Shown piece by piece: positions 8,268 to 16,563 of a stretch of 64,000 bases of DNA. Under the pieces are notes generated by a model. The model saw nothing but the letters and a program-made list of their open reading frames with translations, searched no databases and was not told the DNA's origin. The stretch lies in contig NZ_WMBB01000005.1 of the NCBI RefSeq assembly GCF_009708175.1, positions 310,001-374,000 on the forward strand, given 5' to 3'. Numbering within the stretch: the first letter of the stretch is position 1; each line of letters begins with the position of its first letter. The DNA is from Nocardia aurantiaca (GTDB lineage: Bacteria > Actinomycetota > Actinomycetes > Mycobacteriales > Mycobacteriaceae). The translations under genes were made by a program, and so were the position numbers.

Positions 8268-8836
8268 CGCACACCTCGCTCATTCAGCCGGGACGCCATC
8301 CGCAACGCCCGATGCTGCAACACCTTCGCATTCGCCACCGTCACACCGAGGCTCTGCGCCGCCTCCCGGACCGAGAGTCCTTGCAGGAAGCGCAGTTCCA
8401 GAATGCGCCGGTAGCGGTCGGGGAGTTCGGCCAGCACTTCCTTCGCTCGGGTCTCGGCCCCGGAGTCGTGGAACTCTTCGGGCGGGTCATCGCGGATATC
8501 GCCCTCGATGGTGGTGATCTCCCGGCCCATGCGCGCCTTCCAGTGCGCGGCCAGCACCGTGCGCGCGGTGGCGCGTAGGTAGGCCCGCACCTCGGGGGCG
8601 CTCGCTGTGATGCGCAGCGGTTTGAGTGCTGCCGTGAACACTTCGGCGGTGAGATCCTCGGCGTCGGGCCGATTGCCGACCTTGCCGAACATCAACCCGT
8701 ACACCCAGGTGACATTGTCCCGGTACACCGCTTCCCAGCTGGCGTAGCTGTCACCGGGCACCAGCCGCAACTCCCGACCCGAGCTGGAACTCGTGACCGT
8801 ATGCGCCCGGCGCTCGGATTCGACCCGTCGCACCAT
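8264..8836 (-). CDS. ECF-family RNA polymerase sigma factor
   Basis: A 190-residue sigma-70 family factor with only regions 2 and 4. Region 2 (about 33-95) includes the DAEDLTAEVF motif that contacts core polymerase and the -10 element. Region 4 (about 135-185) has LPDRYRRILELRFLQGLSV and the HTH segment REAAQSLGVTVANAKVLQHRAL. A 20-residue polar leader precedes region 2; a GTG codon 14 residues in is an alternative start. It is the first gene of a minus-strand cluster coupled to the Rieske protein. A promoter-like motif shared with the cupredoxin gene lies 45-75 bases upstream, consistent with autoregulation, which is common for ECF factors. Confidence 0.95.
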   Translation of the reverse strand: MVRRVESERRAHTVTSSSSGRELRLVPGDSYASWEAVYRDNVTWVYGLMFGKVGNRPDAEDLTAEVFTAALKPLRITASAPEVRAYLRATARTVLAAHWKARMGREITTIEGDIRDDPPEEFHDSGAETRAKEVLAELPDRYRRILELRFLQGLSVREAAQSLGVTVANAKVLQHRALRMASRLNERGVR

Positions 8837-8879
8837 GAACCGCCGCTTCCCGCATCCACCGAATACACCGACGCGTGTT

Positions 8880-8911
8880 CACGTCTGTCAGTAAATAGCG
8901 GATGGGGTTAC
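8880..8911 (-). promoter_or_regulatory. Promoter-like motif before the ECF sigma gene
   Basis: On the minus strand from 8911 the sequence begins GTAACCCC, followed by CC, CTAT, A and GA at the same spacing as the motif at 7533. In the 26 positions after GTAACC, about 14 are identical between the two sites. Predicted transcription start lies about 40-45 bases before the sigma start codon. The GTAACCCC octamer also occurs at 35538-35545 without the downstream part. Confidence 0.45.
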
Positions 8912-9027
8912 GGTGCGAGCGTTTCGGCGGTTCGGGCGGTCCGCACGGCGCACGCACGTGCAGGTGGGCATACGGACGTTTAAACTGTCTGGGACGTCTC
9001 CGAAAGTTGTCGAGAGGTTGACAGGGG

Positions 9028-9804
9028 ATGCGTGCTCAGACCGTCGTCGCCGATGTCGCGGACGAGCTCGCTCGCCGCGTCGCGACGGGCGAGTACCCGC
9101 CCGGTGATCTGATGCCGTCGGTCCGCCAGGTCGCCGGCGAATTCGATATGAATCGGGCCACCGCGCAATTGGTGCTGGGTCGCCTGGAGTCCTACGGCTT
9201 CGTGGACGCGCATCGCGGTCGCGGATTCACCGTCCGGGATGTGCGCCACGCCGGCGGCGTGGACGTGTACCGGCGGCTGTTCCGGCTGTCCAGGCACGAG
9301 CCCGGGGTGGCCTCGGAGATGTTCGGCAATATCGTGGCCGCCGGGCGCGCCATCGTGCTGGAGGCCCTGCTCGACTACACCGCCGCCGAGCGCGGTATCG
9401 AGCCAGCGGTGCTCTCCGCCGTGGTCGACGAACTCGAAACCGAGGCCCGCAGTGCCGAACCCGATCACGACCGCATGCTCGCGCTCGAGGTCGGTCTGGT
9501 GCGGGCGGTGCTCACCGACCTCGGCCGCACCATGCAGCGCGCGGTGCTGAACTCGGTGGGGGAGATGCTGTTCGAGGTGCCGGAGGCGGTGGCGGCCTAC
9601 TTCGCGATCTCGGCCGATCGGCACGTGCTGGTGTGGCGGGCACTGCTCGCGGTGTGGGAGTCGACCGCCGGTCCGTCGCAGGCGCAATTGGCCATGTTCG
9701 AGGACCTGTTCGCCATGTATCACGAGAAGGTGCGGGCCAGATTCGACGAATTGGTCGGCATGGACGCCGGTTCCGACGTGCGTCGGCACAGTGCGACGGC
9801 CTGA
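9028..9804 (+). CDS. GntR-family transcriptional regulator
   Basis: A 258-residue regulator. The winged helix spans about 5-70, with ADELARRVATGEYPPGDLMPS, SVRQVAGEFDMNRATAQLVLGRLES and the wing YGFVDAHRGRGFTV, the standard GntR pattern. The all-helical C-terminal domain (80-240) resembles FadR/FCD-type effector domains but lacks an obvious metal-binding His set, so the ligand is unknown. The ATG at 9028 follows GAGAGG at 9012-9017. It is divergent from the sigma cluster with about 190 bases between them. The region just upstream (near 8990-9000) contains a GACGTC palindrome that might be its own operator. Confidence 0.9.
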   Translation: MRAQTVVADVADELARRVATGEYPPGDLMPSVRQVAGEFDMNRATAQLVLGRLESYGFVDAHRGRGFTVRDVRHAGGVDVYRRLFRLSRHEPGVASEMFGNIVAAGRAIVLEALLDYTAAERGIEPAVLSAVVDELETEARSAEPDHDRMLALEVGLVRAVLTDLGRTMQRAVLNSVGEMLFEVPEAVAAYFAISADRHVLVWRALLAVWESTAGPSQAQLAMFEDLFAMYHEKVRARFDELVGMDAGSDVRRHSATA

Positions 9805-9951
9805 ATTCGGCGGAGGTGCTGTGCCGTCCACCGATTGGGCAGGTGTCCGAGTCTGTTCGGGTTCCGCGGGATGCCCGGATGCCGAGGGCCGCGTCCTCGG
9901 GCTGGTCGAGGAGCGGTCCCCGGCTATCGCGTCGCGGGCGAGACCGCCTGA

Positions 9952-10068
9952 TCAGCCGGCAGCGGCCATGGCCGCCGCCACCAGCGCGCTGATGATGGCC
10001 AGCGCCAGCACCGCCAGGATCACCAGGTTGCCCTTGGTGGGCGGCTCGGCGGGTGGGTGATCGGCCAT
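9952..10068 (-). CDS. 38-residue single-pass membrane peptide
   Basis: A short minus-strand gene: ATG at 10068, TGA at 9952-9954, 38 codons. The ATG is preceded by AGGAG nine bases upstream, a strong ribosome binding site. The product has a polar N-terminus (MADHPPAEPPTKGN) and then one hydrophobic alanine/leucine/isoleucine helix running to the C-terminal glycine, a typical single-span membrane peptide with N-in or N-out topology undecided. I do not recognise a named family. Neighbours are the GntR regulator, convergent, and the ketoacyl synthase upstream on the same strand about 350 bases away. Confidence 0.65.
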   Translation of the reverse strand: MADHPPAEPPTKGNLVILAVLALAIISALVAAAMAAAG

Positions 10069-10415
10069 GGTGCTGTCTCCTCATCGGTGTGGATGGTGCT
10101 GGTGGGTCATCGTATTCCGGCGGCTCCCAATATGTTTGGGGTCCCCGACATTGGCGCGCAAACTCGGCCACTTCCCGGGTCGCGCCGAGGAACCGGGGGG
10201 TCGATAGCGAAACGCACCACCCGCTCCACCTCGGGTCCGCTCGACACCGACATGAGCGCCCGGCTGATGCGGGGGAAGGCACGGGTCGCCGGTAGGCCGC
10301 CGGGATTCCATGCGCTACGGCAGTAGGGCGGGCGGCGCAGGCGCCTCGGCCCGCGTGCCCCGCGGAGCGTGCCGAGCCGGATCGAGGACGACGGGGCCCG
10401 CGGACCGGAGGGCGG
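10069..10415. other. Gene-free stretch between the membrane peptide and the KAS gene
   Basis: I see no supported gene here. The open frames on both strands are arginine- and proline-rich shadows. The stretch must contain the 3' end of the KAS transcript and the promoter of the 38-residue membrane peptide. No strong hairpin with a U-tract was found. Confidence 0.4.
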
Positions 10416-11675
10416 TCAGTAGCGGCCGAACAGCACCGCGGCATTGTGGCCGCCGAAGCCGAACGAATTGTTCATCGCGAACTCGACATCGGTGTGGCGG
10501 GGCTTGGTGTGGACCACGTCCAGGTCCACCTCGGGGTCCTGGTTCTCCAGGTTCAGCGTCGGCGGGATCACCTGATCGCGCAGGGTGAGCACGGAGATGA
10601 TGGCCTCCAGCGCGCCTACCGCGCCCACCGAGTGCCCCAGCGCGGATTTGGGCGCGTATACCGACGGATGCGTGCCGATGGCTGCGGCAATGCCCTTGGC
10701 CTCGGCCAGATCTCCGATACTGGTACCGGTGGCATGCGCGTTCACGTGGTCCACCTCGGAGGGACTGACCCCGGCGGATTCGATGGCACGTCGCATGGCG
10801 CGGGCACAGCCCAGGCCCTCGGGATCCGGGGCGACCATGTGGTAGCCGTCGGCGGTGAGCCCGGCCCCGAGCAGTCGGGCGAGCGGCTTGGCGCCGCGGG
10901 CCCGCGCATGGTCCTCGGACTCGACCATCAGTAGCGCGGCGGCCTCGCCGAAGACGAAGCCGTCGCGGTCGCGGTCGAAGGGCCGGGAGGCGCGCTCGGG
11001 TTCATCGAGGCGGGTGCTGAGGGCGCGCGCCATGGAGAATCCAGCGAGGGCAACGGGATTGATGTAGCCCTCGACGCCGCCGGCCACGATCATGTCGGCC
11101 TCGCCCAGCACGATGGATCGCCAGGCGTGCACCAGCGCCTCGTTGCCGGACGCGCACGCCGAGACCGGTGTGACCAGGGCGGCGCGCGCCCCGATCTCGA
11201 GCCCGACCACGCCGGAGACGCCATTGGGCATGGACATGGGCACCGCGAACGGCGACACCTTGCGGTAACCGTGATCGCGCATCGCGTCATTGGCGTCCAC
11301 GATGCTGTCCGCGCCGCCGAGGCCGGTGCCGATGCACACACCCAGCCGGTCCTTGTCGACCTCGGGTTCGCCCGCGGTGGCCCACAGTCGTTTTCCCATC
11401 ACATACGACATCTGCTGCACGTAACACATGCGGCGCTTCTTGATTCGATCGAGTTCGTCGGTCGGATCGGCGGTGAGTTTGCCGCCGATGGTGACCGGGA
11501 GATCGAGCCGGGTGATGTCCGGGTCGGTGAGAGTCTTGATGCCGCTGGCTCCGGACAGCAGTCCCTGCCAGGTGCCTTCCGTGTCGGGCGCGATCGAGGT
11601 GGTCATCTCGACCGCGGTGACCACGACATTGCGGAATCCGCCGTTGCGGGTGGAGAAGTCTGCGAGGCTATTCAC
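10416..11675 (-). CDS. Beta-ketoacyl-ACP synthase II (KasA/KasB-like)
   Basis: A 419-residue condensing enzyme that extends acyl chains on acyl carrier protein with malonyl-ACP. It aligns by eye along its whole length with mycobacterial KasA/Kas[13 protein letters not shown] at the start, catalytic Cys174 in SACASGNEA, the first His in NAHATGTS, Lys in APKSALGHS with the second His, and the C-terminal [12 protein letters not shown] motif. The GTG at 11675 is chosen because AAGGA lies seven bases upstream; a TTG at 11699 is also in frame but lacks such a site. It stands alone, not in a fabD-acpM-kasA-kasB operon, so it may be a paralogue serving a special acyl chain rather than the housekeeping enzyme. 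Confidence 0.93.
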   Translation of the reverse strand: MNSLADFSTRNGGFRNVVVTAVEMTTSIAPDTEGTWQGLLSGASGIKTLTDPDITRLDLPVTIGGKLTADPTDELDRIKKRRMCYVQQMSYVMGKRLWATAGEPEVDKDRLGVCIGTGLGGADSIVDANDAMRDHGYRKVSPFAVPMSMPNGVSGVVGLEIGARAALVTPVSACASGNEALVHAWRSIVLGEADMIVAGGVEGYINPVALAGFSMARALSTRLDEPERASRPFDRDRDGFVFGEAAALLMVESEDHARARGAKPLARLLGAGLTADGYHMVAPDPEGLGCARAMRRAIESAGVSPSEVDHVNAHATGTSIGDLAEAKGIAAAIGTHPSVYAPKSALGHSVGAVGALEAIISVLTLRDQVIPPTLNLENQDPEVDLDVVHTKPRHTDVEFAMNNSFGFGGHNAAVLFGRY

Positions 11676-11769
11676 TTTCGTATCCTTCTTTTCGACCAAT
11701 TGGCAAGTCCTGCAGAGATTTCGCGATCGCTTGCGAGGCTAACCCGAAATTGACGGTAGAACAGGACGA

Positions 11770-12180
11770 CACTCAGGTACGAGACGCCGATCCTCGAGCG
11801 CGATCGCGAGAAAAACCGGACGAAGGGCGCTGTCCAGCGCGGTGGCAGGGAGGTCCCGATCCCCGGCCGGATGGCGATTGTCCAGGTCAGCGTGGTGCCG
11901 GCGAAGTGTTTCGGCGACCGATGGTCCTCGCGGCGGATTCGACGGCGAATGGAATCGAGATTCTCGTGCCAGCGGCGAGCCGCTTGTCCTCTGCGATTGT
12001 GACGACCTTTTCCATATAGGACGACCGCATTCCGTCCAAGGTGCGCGCGGTGCCGTCGCGGCGATAGTCGTCGCGACAGCGGATGCCGTCGATGAGCGGC
12101 ATCCAGGAGAAGGCGCCGTCGATTTGAAGCGCATTTCAGACTTGGTCGGCGGAAAGGGATTCGCGTCGCCCGTGCGAAAT
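11770..12180 (-). pseudogene. Decayed SRPBCC (polyketide cyclase-like) gene
   Basis: Read on the minus strand, ESLSADQV is followed by an in-frame TGA at 12136-12138 where the family would have Trp (ADxVW), then DGAFSWMPLIDGIRCRDDY, RTLDGM, EKVVTIAEDKRLA and IPFAVES. After about 11900 the similarity moves to another frame, giving FAGTTLTWTIAIRPGIG and WTAPFVRFF, as expected for the C-terminal helix region of SRPBCC proteins. So there is at least one nonsense change and one frameshift. The family is inferred from the order of these segments. It lies between the VOC gene and the KAS gene, on the same strand. Confidence 0.6.
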
Positions 12181-12353
12181 GTCGTGCCCTGCGTGGGAAT
12201 TCCTACTGCGGCCCGGCCTTCGGGGCCTTCGGGTACCCGTGCCGAGCCCTGCGAAACCCTCTCGCCTACAGCCGATTCCAGGCGCGCCGACTATGGGAGC
12301 TCAGCGAGAGACTGACCGGCATCGAACATCGGTGGTCCTGACCACACCTCGCG

Positions 12354-12758
12354 TTACGACGGGTAGACGGCGATCTCGATGAGATTGCCGTCCAGGTCAC
12401 GGCAGTAGTGGGAGATCATTTCGCCCAGTGCCCCGATCTTCACCACCGGGCCGTTGACGATATCGACTCCGCACGCGGTCAGATGTTCCGCCACCTCCGT
12501 CGGAGTGGCGGTGGTGACGAAGCAAAGGTCCTGCGTTCCGGCCGCTTCGGTGGCCGCGGTGGTCCAGTTCGGGTCGGTGTCGAGGGCGCCGACCGGCCGC
12601 AGATTGATCTTCTGAGTGCCGAAGGTGAGCGCGAGCCGACCGGCGGGGCCGAACCGCTCCACGCCCATGCCCAGTACGCGGGCGTACCAGTCGGCCGTCG
12701 CTATCGGGTCGTGGCAGTTGATGACCACGTGATCGAATCGCTCCACGGTGAATCCCAT
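12354..12758 (-). CDS. VOC-family (glyoxalase-fold) protein
   Basis: A 134-residue vicinal-oxygen-chelate protein. It has the paired beta-alpha-beta-beta-beta layout: FDHVVINCHDPIATADWYARVLGM at the start, TFGTQKINLRP in the middle, DLCFVTTATPTEVAEHL in the second module and YCRDLDGNLIEIAVY at the end. Potential metal ligands are the His in FDHVV and the Glu in LIEIAVY. It resembles the small VOC proteins annotated as virulence- or bleomycin-related; the substrate is unknown. The start at 12758 fits the family; the frame extends upstream without similarity. It follows the DinB-like gene after 31 bases and is probably in the same operon. Confidence 0.88.
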   Translation of the reverse strand: MGFTVERFDHVVINCHDPIATADWYARVLGMGVERFGPAGRLALTFGTQKINLRPVGALDTDPNWTTAATEAAGTQDLCFVTTATPTEVAEHLTACGVDIVNGPVVKIGALGEMISHYCRDLDGNLIEIAVYPS

Positions 12759-12789
12759 GTCCGCATTCTCCGTGGCGAGCAGACCGAGA

Positions 12790-13302
12790 TCAACGTCGGC
12801 GCAACAGCATTCCGCGGATGTAGGCAGCCTGGCCGGAGTGCTGGATATCATCGTCGATGACGCTGATCAGGCGGACGCCGAGGGTCACCGGGGGATCCCA
12901 GCGAGTGTCGACAATGCGCGGGAGGTCGGCGTCGGTGAGGGCGGTCACGTAGCCGATGGTCTGATCATGGACGGCGTCGAAATAGCCGAGCAGCAGGTCG
13001 GCGGAAACACCGTCCAGCTGAGCCACTTCGGCGGAGCTGTGGGCGTATCCGGTGGCGGAGTCGTCGAAGGGCAGCGCGAATCGCTCGGCCCAGCCCTGCG
13101 CGGTCCACACCTGGTCGAGGCCCGCCACGTCCGCGATATGGTCGTCCTGGACGCGGGTGAGGTGCCAGATCAGCCAGGCGATGGAGTTGGAATCCCCGTC
13201 GGGTCGCGTCGTGAGCTCCGCCTGGGTGAGCCCGGCCACCGCGCCGTGCACGTTCTCCTTGATTCGTCCGAAGGCGTCCACCAGCAAGTCAGCGCTCGTC
13301 AT
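12790..13302 (-). CDS. DinB-superfamily protein (DUF664, mycothiol transferase-like)
   Basis: A 170-residue four-helix protein of the DinB/DUF664 type. The metal-site histidines are visible in AWLIWHLTRVQDDHIA and DDDIQHSGQAAYIRG, and TTRPDGDSNSIAWL is the family signature before the first His. In actinobacteria many members are mycothiol-dependent S-transferases that conjugate electrophiles; others have unknown function. The ATG at 13302 has GGAGG upstream, which rules in this start over the ATG at 13314. Likely an operon with the downstream VOC protein, a pairing that suggests detoxification. It is divergent from the MFS transporter. Confidence 0.88.
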   Translation of the reverse strand: MTSADLLVDAFGRIKENVHGAVAGLTQAELTTRPDGDSNSIAWLIWHLTRVQDDHIADVAGLDQVWTAQGWAERFALPFDDSATGYAHSSAEVAQLDGVSADLLLGYFDAVHDQTIGYVTALTDADLPRIVDTRWDPPVTLGVRLISVIDDDIQHSGQAAYIRGMLLRRR

Positions 13303-13502
13303 GCCTCCATCCAATCATCGGTGACCCGAGGTTATTCCGAGGCGCGCCACCGATCCGGAGTCCAGGCGCCGGTTCGGTGAAGGAGAGCCTCGAGATGCCT
13401 GTGACGAGCGCGTTTCGTACAACATCCGGTTGTGGCTCGCGGGCGGTCCGGTTGTTTGATCCCGTCGTCGGCGGTCTGCTTCGATCTGGCGGAACAACGG
13501 TG

Positions 13503-14777
13503 ATGGACGACAAGAGGCGGACGGGTATGGCGGGCAGAACGTCGCTGGGGCGAGAATTCGGTTGGTTGTGGGCGGCCTTCGCGGTCAGCACCGCGGGTAC
13601 GTGGCTGGCCTTCGATGCCGTTCCCCTGATCGCCGTGCTCGTTCTGCATACGGGTCCAGGCCAGGTGTCGCTGCTGGCCGCCGCCGGGCTGGCGGTGGGT
13701 GCGGTGGTGGCGGTGCCGCTGGGGCCGTGGATGGAATTCCGGCGCAAGCGGCCGGTCATGATCGCCACCGATGTGCTGCGATTCGCGGTGGTGCTGAGCG
13801 TGCCACTGGCTTTCGTGGCGGGTGTCCTGAGTTTCCCGCAGCTACTGGTGGTTTCGGTGGTCGTGGCGGCGTCGGACCTCGCGTTCAAGGCCGCCTCGGG
13901 GGCATATCTGAAATCGCTGGTGGCCAAGGAGGATCTGCTCCTCGCGAACGGGCGGTTCGAGTCGACGATGTGGACGGCCGCGGTGCTGGGGCCTCCGCTC
14001 GGGGGTGCGGCGATCGGGATATTCGGGCCGGTGACCACGGTCGCGGCGAACGCGGTCAGTTTTCTGCTGTCCGCGTTGGGCATTCGGGCGATCGGCGGCA
14101 AGGAGGAGCGTCCCGAGCCGAGCAGGAGCAGCGGATTCCGGATGAGCGACATGGTGGAGGGCTGGCGATACATCCTGACCCACCGCGAGCTGCGCCCCTT
14201 GTTCTTCAACTCCATTCTGGTCAATGCGCTGATCATGGCGACCTCGCCATTGCTCGCCGTCATCATGCTGGGTGAACTCGGTTTCACGCCGTGGCAATAC
14301 GGCTTGGCGTTCGGAATCCCTTGTCTCGGTGGCCTGATCGGCTCGCGGCTGGCCGCGCCCCTGGCAACTCGATTCGGTCAGCGCAGGGCGCTGGTCGCAG
14401 CCGGTGTCGCACGGGTCTGCTGGGTGCCCGCCCTGGCGTTCATCGGCCCCGGCTTCGGCGGCCTGCTCCTGGTGATCCTGGTGGAATTCGGCCTCATCAC
14501 CTGCTGCGGCGTGTTCAACCCGGTATACGCCACATTCCGCCTGGAACACACCGCACCCGACCGCATCACCCGCACCCTGTCCGCTTGGTCGATCACCAGC
14601 AACGCGAACACCGCCGCCCTCACAGCCCTGTGGGGCCTGCTCGCCGCTTTCACCGGCCCCCGCACAGCCATCGGCCTGGCCGGGCTCCTCATGCTCGCGA
14701 CCATTCCTTTATTGCGCTCGAACCGTTTGCCCGAGCCCGAATACACCGAAGAGCTGGCCTCCGCGAATCCGAGCTGA
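13503..14777 (+). CDS. MFS transporter
   Basis: A 424-residue integral membrane protein with about 12 hydrophobic segments. The loop between helices 2 and 3 reads PWMEFRRKRPVMIATD, matching the MFS motif A region, and the central loop at about 190-210 is charged. The sequence resembles the drug-exporter group related to DHA3 (MefA-like, MFS_3). The substrate is not predictable. Start choice is uncertain: ATG at 13503 (used here), ATG at 13527 with GAGG upstream, or ATG at 13377, whose extra residues do not look like transporter sequence. It is convergent with the YggT gene, 26 bases apart. Confidence 0.88.
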   Translation: MDDKRRTGMAGRTSLGREFGWLWAAFAVSTAGTWLAFDAVPLIAVLVLHTGPGQVSLLAAAGLAVGAVVAVPLGPWMEFRRKRPVMIATDVLRFAVVLSVPLAFVAGVLSFPQLLVVSVVVAASDLAFKAASGAYLKSLVAKEDLLLANGRFESTMWTAAVLGPPLGGAAIGIFGPVTTVAANAVSFLLSALGIRAIGGKEERPEPSRSSGFRMSDMVEGWRYILTHRELRPLFFNSILVNALIMATSPLLAVIMLGELGFTPWQYGLAFGIPCLGGLIGSRLAAPLATRFGQRRALVAAGVARVCWVPALAFIGPGFGGLLLVILVEFGLITCCGVFNPVYATFRLEHTAPDRITRTLSAWSITSNANTAALTALWGLLAAFTGPRTAIGLAGLLMLATIPLLRSNRLPEPEYTEELASANPS

Positions 14778-14803
14778 ATATCGGCGACAGTCCCGGGCCC
14801 TTT

Positions 14804-15085
14804 CTATTTCCCCAGGCTGAATGCGATCGCGCGCAGGACCAGTACCGCGATGAATACGACGGTGAAGGCGAGGTCGATGGAGACGCCGCCGAGCCGAACC
14901 GGCTTCAGCACTTTTCGGACGGGTGCGATCACGGGTTCGGTGAGGCGATGGACGACGTCTCGCGCTCTGCGCAACGCGGGCGGGGTATCTCCGAGCACAC
15001 CGATCCAGTCGATGATCAGGCGCGCGAGCAGCAGCAGCATGAACAACGTCAGGGCGAGCCCGAGCAGAGAACCGAGGAATGACAT
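14804..15085 (-). CDS. YggT-family membrane protein
   Basis: A 93-residue protein with two hydrophobic segments (about 3-28 and 65-90) separated by a conserved amphipathic loop: DWIGVLGDTPPALRRARDVVHRLTEPVIAPVRKVLKP. This loop, with TEPxxxPxR, defines the YggT family, usually found in Actinobacteria near sepF, divIVA and ftsZ. Here it is away from the division cluster, which suggests a second copy or a displaced gene. A GGAG site lies nine bases before the ATG at 15085. It is divergent from the small secreted protein at 15255. Confidence 0.9.
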   Translation of the reverse strand: MSFLGSLLGLALTLFMLLLLARLIIDWIGVLGDTPPALRRARDVVHRLTEPVIAPVRKVLKPVRLGGVSIDLAFTVVFIAVLVLRAIAFSLGK

Positions 15086-15254
15086 GGCGAACTCCTTCGT
15101 CGTGGCCGCCTTACGCAGATCAACGCTTCAACGCCGGCGAAAGTGCCTGACGCTCGACCATGGTCGCCAGGTTGGGCGGCGGGCTCGCCCTGGCCGTGCG
15201 AGAATTTGGGCTGCTGTTCGCCCAGCTCACCCCGAGATCGCACAAGGAGTCGTC

Positions 15255-15506
15255 GTGAGCAAGAAGTATCTGGTCGGCCTGCCTCTGGCCGTCTTCGCGA
15301 TGTCACCGGCGCTGGCGGCTGTCGGTGCGCCTGCTCGAGCCTCCGTACCGACCTATACCTGCAATGCGCAGACGTGGGCCGGGGAGCGGTTGCCGACGCT
15401 CACCATCGAGGCCAAGCACGGGAAGAGTCAGGCGCAGGGCGTCGCGCAGACCACCTGGGGTGGAGTCGCCAAGTTCGCGACCATCGATTGCACGCTCAAC
15501 AAGTGA
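15255..15506 (+). CDS. Small secreted protein, 83 aa
   Basis: An 83-residue protein with a clear Sec signal peptide (KK at 3-4, hydrophobic 6-22, predicted cleavage after APARA). The mature part is about 53 residues and has two cysteines (YTCNAQ and TIDCTLNK), likely forming a disulfide. The GTG at 15255 has AGGAG about six bases upstream. The ORF is also open far upstream but that part has no support. No known family recognised. It may be a cell-envelope or secreted small protein; function unknown. Confidence 0.7.
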   Translation: MSKKYLVGLPLAVFAMSPALAAVGAPARASVPTYTCNAQTWAGERLPTLTIEAKHGKSQAQGVAQTTWGGVAKFATIDCTLNK

Positions 15507-15525
15507 TTCCGGAACGGCCGCGCGC

Positions 15526-16563
15526 TCAGATCGCGCGGCGGTGGTTCAGGTAGGCGAAGGAGGCGAGGCCCAGCGGGATCTGGCACCAGAAGGTGAGGAG
15601 CCGGAATCCCAGGGCCGCGCCGATCGCCACCCCGCCGGTCAGGCCCGCGACAGCGGTGAGCCCCGCCGCGATGGTGATCTCCTTGGTGGCGACCCCATTG
15701 GGGGAGGGCAGTAGCGGGGCCAGGGCCACGGTCACCAGTTCGACGACGAACGTATCGGGGAGACTCAGGTTCGCCCCGACCGCGTGTAGCACCGCCCACA
15801 GGGCTACCACCATGAGCAGCGGCTGAATCAGGGCGCAGATCCACAGGGCGGCCGCGCGACGTGGACGGACGGCGGTCGCGGCCACCGATTTCCAGGCCAG
15901 CTCGGCATCGGAGCGTGCGTGCCGCAGGCGCGCGGGGAGATGCCGCCACCCGCCGTGCGCGCCTACCCTGCGGTGCAGGATCCGGCCGCAGACGACGATG
16001 ACCGAGCCGCCCACGAAAAGCGCGACAGTCACGATTCCGGCTGTGCGCCAAGGGTTCTCGCCGATGAGGTGATGCCACCAGCCCGAAGTGCGGGCCCCGA
16101 GGTCGTGCCACGGCGGTTGCGCGCCATTGCGGCTCATCAGGCCGGGCGCGGCGAGCGCGGCGATCACCACCAGCGGAACCCGCACCATGAGCGCGGCGAA
16201 TCCCATCAGGGCCATGGACGCGACCGCGCCGGTGTGGCTGAGCCCGGTGCGGCGCAGGAAACGCAGCCGCAGCAGCAGCGAGGCCGCGGGCACCAAACCG
16301 ATCGCCGGCACGGCGAGCTGGAGCGCGAAGAGCTGCCGGGCAGAGGTCTCGGCCGGGATCGAACCGCGCAGCATGTACACCGAGGTGGGCCAGAGTGCGA
16401 GGGTGGCGAGCCCGGCCACGACCAGCCAGCGCGGGTCGGCTCCGGCGAGGGCGTGGACTCCGGTCAGCACCGCATCCCGTTGCCATACGGCCGCGGCCGC
16501 CACCAGGACGGTGAAAACTACGGTGGGTAGTGCCTTTCTCGCAGATGCGGGAACGGCCGCCAT
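15526..16563 (-). CDS. Multi-pass membrane protein of the LPG synthase TM / UPF0104 type
   Basis: A 345-residue protein with about eight hydrophobic segments. The helix pattern, with PxxGLVPAASLLLRLRFLRRTGLS in the first third and LAPLLPSPNGVATKEITIAAG in the last third, resembles the lysylphosphatidylglycerol synthase membrane domain family (UPF0104/AglD-like), which translocates lipids or lipid-linked sugars. No soluble aminoacyl-transferase domain is attached, so lysyl-lipid synthesis is unlikely; a flippase-like role is the safer inference. The ATG at 16563 is the natural start. It is convergent with the small secreted protein gene, 19 bases apart. Confidence 0.75.
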   Translation of the reverse strand: MAAVPASARKALPTVVFTVLVAAAAVWQRDAVLTGVHALAGADPRWLVVAGLATLALWPTSVYMLRGSIPAETSARQLFALQLAVPAIGLVPAASLLLRLRFLRRTGLSHTGAVASMALMGFAALMVRVPLVVIAALAAPGLMSRNGAQPPWHDLGARTSGWWHHLIGENPWRTAGIVTVALFVGGSVIVVCGRILHRRVGAHGGWRHLPARLRHARSDAELAWKSVAATAVRPRRAAALWICALIQPLLMVVALWAVLHAVGANLSLPDTFVVELVTVALAPLLPSPNGVATKEITIAAGLTAVAGLTGGVAIGAALGFRLLTFWCQIPLGLASFAYLNHRRAI

